Shown here: positions 9,129 through 18,669 of the stretch, piece by piece
Numbering within the stretch: position 1 is the first letter of the stretch
Layout of the letters: each line of letters starts with the position of its first letter
NCBI RefSeq assembly: GCF_003050835.1
Contig: NZ_QAOJ01000001.1
Coordinates: forward strand, 372,001 to 436,000
Source: Pseudomonas sp. GV071
Lineage (GTDB): Bacteria; Pseudomonadota; Gammaproteobacteria; Pseudomonadales; Pseudomonadaceae
Length of the DNA stretch: 64,000 bases
Direction of reading: 5' to 3'
Position numbers and translations under genes: made by a program
The notes under the pieces: generated by a model
What the model saw: the letters and a program-made list of their open reading frames with translations, nothing else
Databases searched by the model: none
What the model was told of the DNA's origin: nothing

Positions 9129-9899
9129 TCAATCGAACCGATAAATATCCATCCCCAGCGCCCCCATGGTGAACCCCTTGTGCGCCACGCTGAACGTACC
9201 GCCCGCACCGCGGGCAAAGTACAGCGGCAACAAGTGTTCATCCCGCGGGTGGCTGCGCACGGCGAAGGGCGCCTGGCTGCGGTAGTCGTGCAGCGCTTGC
9301 TCATCGTCAGCGGCGAGGTGGTCGACCATCCAGTCGCGGAAGGCTTTGGCCCAGGGCTCGATTACGTCCGGGCCGGCACGCCAGTTCAGTTCACCGAGGT
9401 TGTGGGTGATGCTGCCCGAACCGATCAGCAACACGCCTTGCCCACGCAGGCTGGTCAGCGCTTGCCCGACACGGGTCTGAAACGCCGGGCCGAGACGGGT
9501 GGGAATCGACACTTGGGCGACAGGAATATCTGCATCCGGGTACATCAAACTCAGCGGCACCCACACACCGTGGTCGAACACGCGGGTGGCATCCAGCTCG
9601 GCCGGCAGGTCGGCGGCCAGCAGCAGGTCGCGGGCTGCTACCGCCACATCCGGTGCGCCGGGGGCTGGGTATTGCACGGCATACAGCTCCGGCGGGAAAC
9701 CGCCGAAGTCGTGCCAGGTATCGGGTCTCGGGTTGCTGTTCACCAACAGTTGATTGCTTTCCCAGTGCGCCGACACCACCAGAATCGCCTTCGGGCGCGG
9801 CAGTTCGGCTGCCAGGCGAGCCAGCGCCGGGCCACTGGCGCCGGGCTCTAGCGCCAGCATGGGCGAGCCATGGGAAATGAACAGGCTAGGGAGCGACAT
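9129..9899 (-). CDS. ygiD: DODA-type extradiol aromatic ring-opening dioxygenase (YgiD-like)
   Basis: A 256-residue LigB-superfamily protein that uses a metal ion to open catechol rings, with 4,5-DOPA as the model substrate. It has the N-terminal FISHGSPM motif, SAHWE (metal-binding His), DHGVWVPL (catalytic His) and SGSITHNL. The start at 9899 is chosen because GAGGA lies 7 bp upstream; an earlier in-frame ATG at 9920 is less likely. E. coli YgiD has nearly the same length (262 aa). It is divergent from tpm across a 98-bp AT-rich gap. The natural substrate in Pseudomonas is not known. Confidence 0.88.
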   Translation of the reverse strand: MSLPSLFISHGSPMLALEPGASGPALARLAAELPRPKAILVVSAHWESNQLLVNSNPRPDTWHDFGGFPPELYAVQYPAPGAPDVAVAARDLLLAADLPAELDATRVFDHGVWVPLSLMYPDADIPVAQVSIPTRLGPAFQTRVGQALTSLRGQGVLLIGSGSITHNLGELNWRAGPDVIEPWAKAFRDWMVDHLAADDEQALHDYRSQAPFAVRSHPRDEHLLPLYFARGAGGTFSVAHKGFTMGALGMDIYRFD

Positions 9900-9997
9900 G
9901 GGTAAATCCTCAATATTCATGGCGGCATCTTCGAGCTTGGATATATCGAAAACCAGTATAAAATTTCGAGCAATTTGATCGAATTAGTGAGGCAATC

Positions 9998-10657
9998 ATG
10001 CAGCCCGACTTCTGGCTGAGACGCTGGCAGAACAACCAGATCGGCTTTCATGCCGCTACCACCAATGCCTATCTGCAGCAGTACTGGTCGCAGTTGAAGG
10101 TGGCCGCCGGGGCGCAGGTGCTGGTGCCGTTATGCGGCAAGAGTCTGGATCTGGTGTGGCTGGCGGGGCAGGGCTATCGCGTGCTCGGGGTGGAGTTGGT
10201 GGAGCGGGCGGTGGAGGATTTTTTCCGCGAGCAGGCGCTAGAACCGTTGGTACGCGAGCACGGCGCCTTCCGCATCTATCAAGCGGCCAATCTGCAGCTG
10301 TGGTGTGGCGATATCTTCGCCCTGACTGCTGAGGATGTCAGTGAATGCACCGCGCTGTACGACCGCGCGGCGTTGATCGCCTTTCCATCAGCGATGCGTG
10401 AGCGCTATGCACAGCACCTGACCCGTGTGCTGCCGAGTGGCTGCGAGGGCCTGCTGGTGAGTCTCGACTACGATCAGGCGCAAATGGACGGTCCGCCGTT
10501 TTCGGTGTCGGATGAAGAGGTGCAGGCGCTGTTAGCAGACTGGGCGCCTGAATTGCTGCACATCGAGAACGGGCTGCAAGCTGAAGAGAACTGGAAGTTT
10601 TTGCAGCGAGGCCTGAGCCGCATGGACGAACGCATCTACCGCCTGCAACGCTCTTAA
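9998..10657 (+). CDS. tpm: Thiopurine S-methyltransferase
   Basis: A 219-residue SAM-dependent methyltransferase of the TPMT family. Bacterial Tpm methylates thiopurines and also tellurite and selenium compounds, giving volatile products. Family features are the N-terminal [14 protein letters not shown], the SAM-binding [29 protein letters not shown], the [10 protein letters not shown] core and [10 protein letters not shown]. The length equals known bacterial Tpm proteins. It stands alone and is followed by a REP doublet and tRNA-Asn. Confidence 0.93.
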   Translation: MQPDFWLRRWQNNQIGFHAATTNAYLQQYWSQLKVAAGAQVLVPLCGKSLDLVWLAGQGYRVLGVELVERAVEDFFREQALEPLVREHGAFRIYQAANLQLWCGDIFALTAEDVSECTALYDRAALIAFPSAMRERYAQHLTRVLPSGCEGLLVSLDYDQAQMDGPPFSVSDEEVQALLADWAPELLHIENGLQAEENWKFLQRGLSRMDERIYRLQRS

Positions 10658-10660
10658 AAA

Positions 10661-10727
10661 CATCGCGGCTGAAGCCGCTCCTACAGGTGAAATGCGATCC
10701 CCTGTAGGAGCGGCTTCAGCCGCGATG
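10661..10727. repeat. REP doublet, 27-bp perfect arms (CTCCTAC type)
   Basis: Arms at 10661-10687 and 10701-10727 are exact complements. The core is GCCGCTCCTACAGG rather than GCCCCTCCCACA, so it is a second sequence class, shared with the element at 53094-53154. Confidence 0.9.
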
Positions 10728-10746
10728 CTGTTTTTTAACGGGCATA

Positions 10747-10775
10747 AAAAAGCCCCAGTCGAAACTGAGGCTTTT
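10747..10775 (-). terminator. Terminator downstream of tRNA-Asn
   Basis: Read on the minus strand, AAGCCTCAG/CTGGGGCTT forms a stem followed by TTTTTT, just after the tRNA 3' end. Confidence 0.75.
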
Positions 10776-10780
10776 GAATT

Positions 10781-10856
<76 letters not shown>

Positions 10857-10895
10857 ACAGCTGTCTTGCGACAACGGTGCGTATCCTACTGATTC

Positions 10896-10928
10896 AAAAG
10901 GGGAAGTCAAGCTTGAGCAAGCTTCCCC
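10896..10928 (-). terminator. Terminator of the aminotransferase gene
   Basis: On the minus strand GGGGAAG pairs with CTTCCCC and is followed by TTTT; it begins 10 bp after the stop codon. Confidence 0.75.
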
Positions 10929-10937
10929 TGAAGATTT

Positions 10938-12134
10938 TTACAGGACGTTGGCGATGGCGTGAGTGACGGCGCCGAGGTTGCGGGTGTTCAGTGCGGCGAC
11001 GCAAATGCGGCCGGTGCTGACGGCGTAGATGCCGAACTCGTTCTTCAGGCGTTCAACCTGCTCGGCGGTCAGGCCGGAGTAGGAGAACATGCCGCGTTGC
11101 TGGGCCACGAAGCTGAAGTCGCGCTTGGCGCCGAGGGCGGCCAATTGCTCGACCATGGCCACGCGCATGTCACGAATGCGCACGCGCATCTCGCCCAGTT
11201 CTTCTTCCCACAGGGCGCGCAGTTCCGGGCTGTTGAGCACCGAAGCGACCACGGTGGCGCCGTGGGTTGGCGGGTTGGAGTAGTTGGTGCGGATTACGCG
11301 TTTGACTTGCGACAGCACCTTGGCGGCCTGTTCTTTCGACTCGGTGACAATTGACAGCGCACCGACACGCTCGCCGTACAGCGAGAAGGATTTCGAGAAC
11401 GAGCTTGAAACGAAGAAGGTCAGCCCCGATTTAGCGAACAGGCGCACGGCGGCGGCGTCTTCTTCGATGCCGTCGCCAAAGCCTTGGTAGGCGATGTCGA
11501 GGAAGGGCACGTGCTCGCGCTCTTTCAGCACTTCGAGAATGTTCAACCAGTCGTCAGTGCCCAAGTCCACACCGGTCGGGTTGTGGCAGCAAGCGTGCAA
11601 CACTACCACCGAGCGTGCGGGCAGGGCTTTGAGGTCTTCCAGCAGGCCGGCGCGGTTTACGCCGTGGGTGCTGGCGTCGTAGTAACGGTAGTTCTGCACC
11701 GGGAAACCGGCAGATTCGAACAGTGCACGGTGGTTTTCCCAGCTTGGGTCGCTGATCGCGACCACGGCGTCTGGCAGCAGACGCTTGATGAAATCGGCAC
11801 CAATTTTCAGCGCGCCGGTGCCGCCGAGGGCCTGGGTAGTGACCACGCGGCCTTCGGCCAGCAGGGCCGAGTCGGCACCGAAAATCAGTTTCTGTACGGC
11901 CTGGTCGTAGGCAGCGATGCCTTCGATCGGCAGGTAACCACGCGGTGCATGCGCTGCAATACGGGCTTGTTCGGCTTGAGCGACGGCACGCAACAACGGA
12001 ATGCGGCCTTCTTCGTTGCAGTAGACACCCACGCCAAGGTTTACCTTGGTGGTGCGGGTGTCGGCGTTGAATGCTTCATTGAGACCAAGGATAGGGTCAC
12101 GCGGAGCCATTTCGACGGCAGAGAACAAACTCAT
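10938..12134 (-). CDS. Aspartate/aromatic amino acid aminotransferase (AspC/TyrB/PhhC type)
   Basis: A 398-residue class I PLP aminotransferase that exchanges amino groups between aspartate or aromatic amino acids and 2-oxo acids. Recognised parts are NLGVGVY near the N-terminus, YLPIEGIAAY, HACCHNPTGVDL, the Schiff-base lysine in SSSFSKSFSLYGERVG (about residue 247), and the substrate-carboxylate arginine in the C-terminal STGRICVAALN. Choosing between aspartate and aromatic preference is not safe from sequence alone. It is divergent from uvrB. Confidence 0.93.
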   Translation of the reverse strand: MSLFSAVEMAPRDPILGLNEAFNADTRTTKVNLGVGVYCNEEGRIPLLRAVAQAEQARIAAHAPRGYLPIEGIAAYDQAVQKLIFGADSALLAEGRVVTTQALGGTGALKIGADFIKRLLPDAVVAISDPSWENHRALFESAGFPVQNYRYYDASTHGVNRAGLLEDLKALPARSVVVLHACCHNPTGVDLGTDDWLNILEVLKEREHVPFLDIAYQGFGDGIEEDAAAVRLFAKSGLTFFVSSSFSKSFSLYGERVGALSIVTESKEQAAKVLSQVKRVIRTNYSNPPTHGATVVASVLNSPELRALWEEELGEMRVRIRDMRVAMVEQLAALGAKRDFSFVAQQRGMFSYSGLTAEQVERLKNEFGIYAVSTGRICVAALNTRNLGAVTHAIANVL

Positions 12135-12321
12135 GATGCGGGAGCTCGAAGAAGAGGGTGGTAAACCAAAACAACCGCCTTGCTACGCAGGTGCTAGGGG
12201 TTGCGCAAGTGGGCCGCTAGTATAGCGACCAAGGTTGCGTGGGGCGATAACGTCTGCACGCATTTCGCCAGGTTTGACGTAGGGTTTTTCGCCACGTCAC
12301 AGCCTTTTGTCGAGGTAATGA

Positions 12322-14337
12322 ATGTCGCAGTTTCAGTTAGTGACCCGTTTTCAGCCCGCTGGCGATCAGCCAGAGGCCATTCGACAAATGGTGGAAGGCC
12401 TGGAAGCCGGCTTGTCGCACCAGACCTTGCTGGGTGTGACCGGCTCGGGCAAGACCTTCAGCATTGCCAACGTGATCGCCCAGGTGCAGCGCCCGACGCT
12501 GGTGCTGGCGCCGAACAAAACCCTGGCCGCGCAGTTGTATGGCGAGTTCAAGAGCTTCTTCCCGAACAACTCGGTGGAGTACTTCGTCTCCTACTACGAC
12601 TACTACCAGCCCGAGGCCTATGTGCCGTCCTCGGACACCTTTATCGAGAAAGACGCCTCGATCAACGACCATATCGAGCAGATGCGTCTGTCCGCCACCA
12701 AGGCGCTGCTGGAGCGTTCGGACGCGATCATCGTCACCACCGTGTCGTGCATCTATGGTCTGGGCGACCCGCAGTCGTACCTGAAAATGGTCCTGCACCT
12801 GGACCGTGGCGACCGCATGGACCAGCGCGAGCTGCTGCGCCGCCTGGCCGACCTGCAATACACCCGCAACGACGTCGACTTCGCCCGCGCCACCTTCCGC
12901 GTGCGCGGTGATGTGATCGATATCTTCCCGGCGGAATCAGATCTGGAGGCCATCCGCGTCGAGCTCTTCGACGAAGAAATCGAAAACATCGCCTCGTTCG
13001 ATCCGCTCACCGGCGAGGTGCTGCGCAAATTGCCGCGCTACACCCTGTACCCGAAAAGCCACTACGTGACGCCGCGGGAAAACCTGCTGAGCGCCGTGGA
13101 GAACATCAAGGTCGAGCTCAAGGAGCGCCTGGAATACCTGCGCGCCAACAACAAGCTGGTGGAAGCTCAGCGCCTGGAGCAGCGCACCCGTTTCGACATC
13201 GAGATGATCGTTGAGCTGGGCTACTGCAACGGCATCGAAAACTACTCGCGCTACCTGTCCGGGCGGGGTTCAGGCGAGGCGCCGCCGACCCTGTTCGACT
13301 ACCTGCCAGCCAATGCTTTGCTGGTGATCGACGAGTCCCACGTCAGCGTGCCGCAGGTCGGCGCCATGTACAAAGGCGACCGCTCGCGCAAGGAAACCCT
13401 GGTGGAGTACGGCTTCCGTCTGCCCTCGGCGCTGGACAACCGCCCCATGCGTTTTGACGAGTGGGAGTCCATCAGCCCGCAAACCATCTTTGTGTCCGCC
13501 ACGCCGGGCAACTACGAAGCCGAACATGCCGGGCGCGTGGTCGAGCAAGTGGTGCGGCCGACCGGCCTGGTCGATCCGCAGATTGAAGTGCGCCCGGCGA
13601 CCACCCAGGTCGACGACCTGCTTTCGGAAATCAAGAAACGCAGCGCCATCGATGAGCGTGTGCTGGTCACCACCCTGACCAAACGCATGGCTGAAGACCT
13701 CACCGATTACTTGGCCGACCATGGCGTGCGTGTGCGTTATCTGCACTCGGACATCGACACCGTTGAACGCGTGGAGATCATCCGCGACCTGCGCATTGGC
13801 GCCTTCGATGTGCTGGTGGGCATCAACCTGTTGCGCGAAGGGTTGGACATGCCGGAAGTGTCGCTGGTGGCGATTCTCGATGCCGACAAGGAAGGCTTTC
13901 TGCGTTCCGAGCGCTCGCTGATTCAGACCATTGGCCGCGCCGCGCGTAACCTCAACGGCCGGGCAATTCTGTATGCCGACCGCATGACCGGTTCTATGGA
14001 GCGCGCCATCGGCGAAACCGAGCGGCGCCGCGACAAGCAGATCGCCTTCAACCTGGCCAACGGCATCACCCCGAAAGGCGTGAAAAAAGACGTTCAGGAC
14101 ATTCTCGAAGGCGCCGTGGTACCGGGCTCGCGCAGCAACAAGCGCAAAGGCATGGCCAAGGCCGCCGAAGAAAACGCCCGCTACGAAAACGAACTGCGCT
14201 CGCCGAGCGAAATCAACAAACGCATCCGTCAGCTGGAAGAGAAGATGTACCAGTTGGCCCGCGACCTTGAGTTCGAAGCGGCAGCGCAGATGCGTGACGA
14301 GATCACCAAGCTGCGGGATCGGTTGTTGCAGGTGTGA
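12322..14337 (+). CDS. uvrB: Excinuclease ABC subunit B
   Basis: A 671-residue nucleotide excision repair protein that receives damaged DNA from UvrA and recruits UvrC. It has Walker A GVTGSGKT (residues 38-45), the damage-probing beta-hairpin [21 protein letters not shown], the helicase motifs [14 protein letters not shown] and QTIGRAARN, and a C-terminal UVR domain ([23 protein letters not shown]) that binds UvrC. The length is normal. The gene starts 187 bp from the divergent aminotransferase gene, with no convincing SOS box in between. Confidence 0.98.
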   Translation: MSQFQLVTRFQPAGDQPEAIRQMVEGLEAGLSHQTLLGVTGSGKTFSIANVIAQVQRPTLVLAPNKTLAAQLYGEFKSFFPNNSVEYFVSYYDYYQPEAYVPSSDTFIEKDASINDHIEQMRLSATKALLERSDAIIVTTVSCIYGLGDPQSYLKMVLHLDRGDRMDQRELLRRLADLQYTRNDVDFARATFRVRGDVIDIFPAESDLEAIRVELFDEEIENIASFDPLTGEVLRKLPRYTLYPKSHYVTPRENLLSAVENIKVELKERLEYLRANNKLVEAQRLEQRTRFDIEMIVELGYCNGIENYSRYLSGRGSGEAPPTLFDYLPANALLVIDESHVSVPQVGAMYKGDRSRKETLVEYGFRLPSALDNRPMRFDEWESISPQTIFVSATPGNYEAEHAGRVVEQVVRPTGLVDPQIEVRPATTQVDDLLSEIKKRSAIDERVLVTTLTKRMAEDLTDYLADHGVRVRYLHSDIDTVERVEIIRDLRIGAFDVLVGINLLREGLDMPEVSLVAILDADKEGFLRSERSLIQTIGRAARNLNGRAILYADRMTGSMERAIGETERRRDKQIAFNLANGITPKGVKKDVQDILEGAVVPGSRSNKRKGMAKAAEENARYENELRSPSEINKRIRQLEEKMYQLARDLEFEAAAQMRDEITKLRDRLLQV

Positions 14338-14354
14338 GTTAAGGGCGAGGTTTT

Positions 14355-14421
14355 TTGTGGGAGGGGCTTTAGCCGCGATGCTCTTGATTTTAAAAGCTCG
14401 CGGCTAAAGCCCCTCCCACAA
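14355..14421. repeat. REP doublet, 24-bp perfect arms
   Basis: Arms at 14355-14378 and 14398-14421 (TTGTGGGAGGGGCTTTAGCC... and complement). It sits between the convergent 3' ends of uvrB and the sigma-54 activator, 3 bp before the latter's stop. Confidence 0.9.
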
Positions 14422-14423
14422 GG

Positions 14424-15848
14424 TTATTCGTTGCCGCTGATGCCGAGGGCAACCATCTTTTTGTACAAGGTCGAACGCCCCAGGCCGAGGCGTTTGGCTG
14501 CTTCCACCACGTTGCCGTTGTGCGCGGCCAGGCTCTGTTCGATCAGTTCGCGCTCGAAGGCGGCGCGGGCGCTGTAGAAGTCCTGGTCGCCACTGAGCTT
14601 GGGCATGATTCCAGCAGGCAGCGGACTCAGCCGGCCAATCGCTACCCGCAGCGCGGCCGCATTCAGCAGCGGCTCATCACTGAGCAACGCTGCCCGTTCC
14701 AGCACATTACGCAGCTCGCGGATATTGCCCGGCCAGGCATGGCTGGCGAGCAAAGCCAGGGCGTCGTTGGCCAGTTCGAAGTGCCCGCGTCCGTCACCTA
14801 CCAGCAGCTCATCGAGAATTGCCTCGCACAGCGCCGGCAAGTCATCCAGGCGTTCGCGCAGCGGTGGCACCTGAATTGGCAGCACATTCAGGCGGTAGTA
14901 CAAGTCGGCGCGGAAACGGCCATCGGCGACCGCGCTTTCCAGGTCCAGGGAGGTGGCGGCGATCAGGCGAATATCGCTGCGCAGCATCTGGTTGGAGCCA
15001 ACGGGCTCGTACTCTTTTTCCTGTAACACCCGCAGCAGTTTGCTTTGCAGGGCTAAGGGCATGTCGCCAATTTCATCGAGAAACAGGGTGCCGCCTTCGG
15101 CCAATTGCAACTTGCCTGAACGGCCTTTGCGGTCGGCACCGGTAAAGGCGCCAGGAGCGGTGCCGAAGAACTCCGCTTCCAACAGGTTTTCCGGAATCGC
15201 CGCACAGTTGACGCTGACAAAGGGCTTGTAAGCGCGGGCACTGGCACTGTGAATGGCGTGGGCCAGCAGCTCTTTGCCGGTGCCTGTTTCGCCCAGCAAC
15301 AGCACCGGCGATTCGCTGCTGGCACCGCGCCGGGCGTGGCGTTTGACCTCCAGGCTGCGGGCGCTGGTGCCAATGAAATGGGAGAAGCTGTACTTGGCTT
15401 GGCGCGCCTGCAGCAGGGAGCGGGTGGAAGCCAGCTCCTTCTGAATCTGGGTAAACCGCGTGACCAGCGGTGCCAGGCGGGTGAGCTGGTCGAACAAGGC
15501 AAAACCGATGGCGCCGATCACTTTGCCGACAGCGTCATGGATTGGCAGACGCATCACCACCAGCGGGCCGTTGGGGGTGTCGAGCATGTCCAGCAGGATC
15601 GGCTCGCCGGTCTGGGCTACCTGGCGCATCAGGCTGCCGGGAATGACCTTTTCCACTTCCTGGCCGACGGCCGCTTTGGCGCTGGGCTGGCCATAACGGC
15701 GGGCATAGCGCTCGTTCATCCAGACGATGCGGGCGTCCTTGTCGACGATCACCGTGCCCTCGCTGGACTGCTCAACAATCTCGAACAACGAACGGATCGC
15801 CAACTGGCGCACCTGCCGGTAGTCCTTGAGGTTGTCGGAGTCTTTCAT
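14424..15848 (-). CDS. Sigma-54-dependent transcriptional activator with PAS domain
   Basis: A 474-residue enhancer-binding protein. The N-terminal PAS domain (about 25-130; GTVIVDKDARIVWMN) senses an unknown signal. The AAA+ domain has Walker A GETGTGKE, the sigma-54 contact loop GAFTGA and GGTLFLDEIGD. The C-terminal Fis-type helix-turn-helix is VVEAAKRLGLGRSTLYKKM. It is divergent from the atoE-like transporter and probably controls it. From memory it resembles HbcR, which controls 3-hydroxybutyrate use near the liu locus in P. aeruginosa. I found no clear -24/-12 promoter in the shared gap. Confidence 0.9.
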   Translation of the reverse strand: MKDSDNLKDYRQVRQLAIRSLFEIVEQSSEGTVIVDKDARIVWMNERYARRYGQPSAKAAVGQEVEKVIPGSLMRQVAQTGEPILLDMLDTPNGPLVVMRLPIHDAVGKVIGAIGFALFDQLTRLAPLVTRFTQIQKELASTRSLLQARQAKYSFSHFIGTSARSLEVKRHARRGASSESPVLLLGETGTGKELLAHAIHSASARAYKPFVSVNCAAIPENLLEAEFFGTAPGAFTGADRKGRSGKLQLAEGGTLFLDEIGDMPLALQSKLLRVLQEKEYEPVGSNQMLRSDIRLIAATSLDLESAVADGRFRADLYYRLNVLPIQVPPLRERLDDLPALCEAILDELLVGDGRGHFELANDALALLASHAWPGNIRELRNVLERAALLSDEPLLNAAALRVAIGRLSPLPAGIMPKLSGDQDFYSARAAFERELIEQSLAAHNGNVVEAAKRLGLGRSTLYKKMVALGISGNE

Positions 15849-16154
15849 TGTGCGCAGGCCTTGAGCGGGAGAGGGTGCCAGCGTGCCAGAAATGCCAAAG
15901 GCGCGCGCGGGGGCATTGTTTGTCTGTTTCGATCAATGCGGCAGAAAAAGCAAATTATCAAGGCAGGCGCTAAGGGGGATGCTCGAACGCTGGCGGCGTT
16001 ACGCAAGTGGAACTAAATCGCCAGCAGCGCCACTGATCCGTAGGTTGGGTTGAGCGCAGCGAAGCCCAACGATCCGCCGCATCTTCGCACTGTTGGGCTT
16101 CGCCGTTGGCTCAACCCAACCTACTTCGCAAAACAATAAAGACGAGGTTCGGGC
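15849..16154. other. Divergent intergenic region between activator and atoE
   Basis: 306 bp without a supported gene. The left part (15849-16039) should hold the divergent promoters, but I could not place a convincing sigma-54 or sigma-70 site. The right part contains the inverted repeat at 16040-16124 and the atoE ribosome binding region (GACGAGG at 16141-16147). Confidence 0.5.
16040..16124. repeat. Inverted repeat, GTAGGTTGGGTTGAG family
   Basis: GTAGGTTGGGTTGAGC...CGAAGCCCAAC (16040-16070) faces GTTGGGCTTCG...GCTCAACCCAACCTAC (16092-16124). The same sequence occurs at 41192-41269, so it is a repeated family rather than a local operator. Confidence 0.85.
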
Positions 16155-17573
16155 ATGAATACTCAAGTCGAAAAAAGCCGTTACGCGCGTTTTGCCATGC
16201 GCTGCTCCAATTGGGCGGAGCGCTGGTTTCCGGATTCCTGGGTGTTCGCCACCCTGGCCGTGTTGCTGGTGACGGTGGCCGTATTGGCCATGGGCGCCCC
16301 CGCCGCGCAGGCGGCCAAGGCATTTGGTGACGGATTCTGGAGCCTGATCCCGTTCACCATGCAGATGGCGTTTGTGGTGATTGGCGGTTACGTGGTGGCC
16401 AGTTCCGGCCCGGCCTCGCGGCTGATTGATGTGCTGGCGCGGGTGCCGAAAAACGGCCGCTCGGCGGTGGCCTGGGTGGCGCTGATTTCGATGGCAGCCT
16501 CGTTGCTCAACTGGGGCCTGAGCCTGGTCTTCGGTGGTTTGCTGGTGCGTGCCCTGGCGCGGCGGGAAGAGCTGCACATGGACTACCGCGCAGCTGGCGC
16601 AGCGGCCTATTTGGGGCTGGGCGCGGTATGGGCGCTGGGGCTGTCGTCGTCGGCGGCGCAGTTGCAGGCCAACCCCACCAGCTTGCCGCCCTCGATCCTG
16701 GCGATTACCGGCGTGATCCCCTTTACCGAGACGATCTTTCTCTGGCAGTCCGGCCTGTTGTTACTGGCGTTGGTGGTGGTCTCCCTGGTGATTGCCTACG
16801 TCACGGCGCCCAGTGCGGCCAGTGCGCGGGATGCCAAGGCCTGTGGCATCGACCCGAGCTTCAACGCGGCGAAACTGGAAAAACCCACGCGCCCAGGTGA
16901 ATGGCTGGAGCACAGCCCGCTGCTGATCATTGTGTTGGTGCTGCTGGCCGCCGGTTGGCTGGCCCAGGAGTTCGCCAGCAAGCCGGCCATCGTCGCCATC
17001 TCCGGGCTGAACACCTACAACCTGCTGTTCCTGATGGTGGGTGCCTTGCTGCATTGGCGGCCGCGCAGTTTTCTCGACGCCGTGGCGCGTGCGGTGCCGA
17101 CTACCACCGGGGTGCTGATCCAGTTCCCGCTGTATGGCTCGATTGCCGCGATCATGACCACGGTGAACGGCGGCGACGGCCAGACCCTGGCGCACCACAT
17201 CTCCACCTTCTTTGTGCAGATCGCCTCGCACGACACCTACGCGCTGCTGATGGGTACTTACTCGGCGGTGCTGGGGTTCTTCATTCCCTCGGGCGGCGGC
17301 AAGTGGATCATTGAGGCGCCGTATGTGATGCAGGTGGCCAACGAACTGCAGTACCACCGCGGCTGGGCGGTGCAGATCTACAACGCGGCGGAGGCGCTGC
17401 CGAACCTGATCAACCCGTTTTACATGCTGCCGCTGTTGGGCGTGTTGGGGCTGCGGGCGCGCGACTTGATCGGCTTCTCGTTCGTGCAGTTGCTGGTGCA
17501 TGCGCCGCTGGTGTTGTTTCTGCTCTGGGCGTTGGGCACGACCTTGACCTATACGCCGCCGGTGGCGCCTTGA
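16155..17573 (+). CDS. atoE: Short-chain fatty acid transporter (AtoE family)
   Basis: A 472-residue inner membrane protein with about 12 hydrophobic segments. The family motifs NWGLSLVFGG, FIPSGGGKWIIEAPYV and NPFYMLPLLGVLGL identify AtoE, which takes up acetoacetate, butyrate and related short-chain acids. The start is supported by GACGAGG upstream. No CoA-transferase or thiolase gene adjoins it, unlike the ato operon of E. coli. It lies beside the liu operon, whose last enzyme releases acetoacetate, and is divergent from a sigma-54 activator that may respond to short-chain acids. Confidence 0.9.
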   Translation: MNTQVEKSRYARFAMRCSNWAERWFPDSWVFATLAVLLVTVAVLAMGAPAAQAAKAFGDGFWSLIPFTMQMAFVVIGGYVVASSGPASRLIDVLARVPKNGRSAVAWVALISMAASLLNWGLSLVFGGLLVRALARREELHMDYRAAGAAAYLGLGAVWALGLSSSAAQLQANPTSLPPSILAITGVIPFTETIFLWQSGLLLLALVVVSLVIAYVTAPSAASARDAKACGIDPSFNAAKLEKPTRPGEWLEHSPLLIIVLVLLAAGWLAQEFASKPAIVAISGLNTYNLLFLMVGALLHWRPRSFLDAVARAVPTTTGVLIQFPLYGSIAAIMTTVNGGDGQTLAHHISTFFVQIASHDTYALLMGTYSAVLGFFIPSGGGKWIIEAPYVMQVANELQYHRGWAVQIYNAAEALPNLINPFYMLPLLGVLGLRARDLIGFSFVQLLVHAPLVLFLLWALGTTLTYTPPVAP

Positions 17574-17591
17574 GGGCACAGCGGTAATCCC

Positions 17592-17656
17592 TGTGGGAGG
17601 GGCTTCAGCCGCGAGCTTTTAAAATCAAAAGCCTCGCGGCTGAAGCCCCTCCCACA
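17592..17656. repeat. REP doublet, 24-bp perfect arms
   Basis: Arms at 17592-17615 and 17633-17656 between the convergent 3' ends of atoE and liuE. Confidence 0.9.
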
Positions 17657-17665
17657 AAAGAGCGA

Positions 17666-18568
17666 TCAATGCTTGGCGAGAAACGCCTTGGCCGCGCGCG
17701 AGCCATTGGCTTTGCCGAGCACTTCGCAAATGCCCTGGCCAGCGGCAATCAATTTGCCCATGTCGATGCCAGTCTCGATGCCCATGCCATTGAGCATGTA
17801 CAGCACGTCCTCGGTGGCGACGTTGCCGGTGGCGCCTTTGGCATAGGGGCAACCGCCGAGGCCGGCGACCGAGCTGTCGAACACCGCAATGCCTTCTTGC
17901 AGGCTGGCGTAGATATTCACCAGGGCCTGGCCGTAGGTGTCATGGAAATGACCGGCCAGTTTGTCGCGCGGAATATCGCGGCCGACCACTTCGAACAGGG
18001 TTCTTGTGCTGCTCGGTGTACCGGTGCCAATGGTGTCGCCCAACGACACTTCGTAACAGCCCATAGCGAACAGCTCGCGGGCGACCATGGCGACCTGCTC
18101 AGGCGGCACTTCACCTTCATACGGGCAACCGAGCACGCAGGAGACGTAGCCGCGCACCGTGATCTGGTGTTGTTTGGCCAGTTCCATCACCGGCTGAAAC
18201 CGCGCCAGGCTCTCGGCGATGGAGCAGTTGATGTTTTTCTGCGAGAAGGCTTGCGAGGCTGCGGCGAATACCGCGATTTCGGTGACACCGGCTTCAATCG
18301 CTGCTTCCAGGCCCTTGAGGTTGGGCGTCAGCGCGCCGTAGGTAACGCCCGGCAGACGCTGGATCTGGGCAAACACCTCAGCTGAACCAGCCATCTGCGG
18401 CACCCATTTGGGTGAGACAAAGCTGCCGACTTCGATATAGCCCAGGCCGGCGGCGGACAGTTGGTCCACCAATGCGACCTTTGCCGCCACGCTGATGGCC
18501 TGTTTCTCGTTCTGTAAACCGTCACGCGGGCCGACTTCGACCAGGCGGACGTGGGAGGGCAAGGGCAT
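17666..18568 (-). CDS. liuE: Hydroxymethylglutaryl-CoA lyase
   Basis: A 300-residue enzyme that splits HMG-CoA into acetyl-CoA and acetoacetate, the last step of leucine breakdown. It has the DRE-TIM barrel start VEVGPRDGLQNE (catalytic Arg-Asp), HFHDTYGQAL (metal-binding His) and the signature GLGGCPYAKGATGNVATED with the catalytic cysteine. The ATG at 18568 is preferred because GGAG lies 6 bp upstream. It is the last gene of liuRABCDE and is separated from liuD by a REP doublet. Confidence 0.96.
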   Translation of the reverse strand: MPLPSHVRLVEVGPRDGLQNEKQAISVAAKVALVDQLSAAGLGYIEVGSFVSPKWVPQMAGSAEVFAQIQRLPGVTYGALTPNLKGLEAAIEAGVTEIAVFAAASQAFSQKNINCSIAESLARFQPVMELAKQHQITVRGYVSCVLGCPYEGEVPPEQVAMVARELFAMGCYEVSLGDTIGTGTPSSTRTLFEVVGRDIPRDKLAGHFHDTYGQALVNIYASLQEGIAVFDSSVAGLGGCPYAKGATGNVATEDVLYMLNGMGIETGIDMGKLIAAGQGICEVLGKANGSRAAKAFLAKH

Positions 18569-18596
18569 AGCAGTCTCCAAGTCAGGTACAAAAAGC

Positions 18597-18658
18597 TCGC
18601 GGCTAAAGCCCCTCCCACCAGGGACCGTGATTCCTTGTGGGAGGGGCTTTAGCCGCGA
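18597..18658. repeat. REP doublet between liuD and liuE
   Basis: 22-bp perfect arms at 18597-18618 and 18637-18658. It lies inside the operon, in a gap between two genes of the same direction, so the hairpin would be part of the polycistronic mRNA. Confidence 0.9.
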
Positions 18659-18669
18659 CGGCCATTACG

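Noticed and set aside
12135-12321. SOS (LexA) box upstream of uvrB
   Set aside because: CTGCACGCATTTCGCCAG has CTG and CAG but the spacing is 12 instead of 10 and the flanks are not AT-rich.
15849-16039. Sigma-54 (-24/-12) promoter for atoE
   Set aside because: GG-N10-GC combinations found here lack TGGCAC and TTGC agreement, so no site can be supported even though a sigma-54 activator gene is adjacent.
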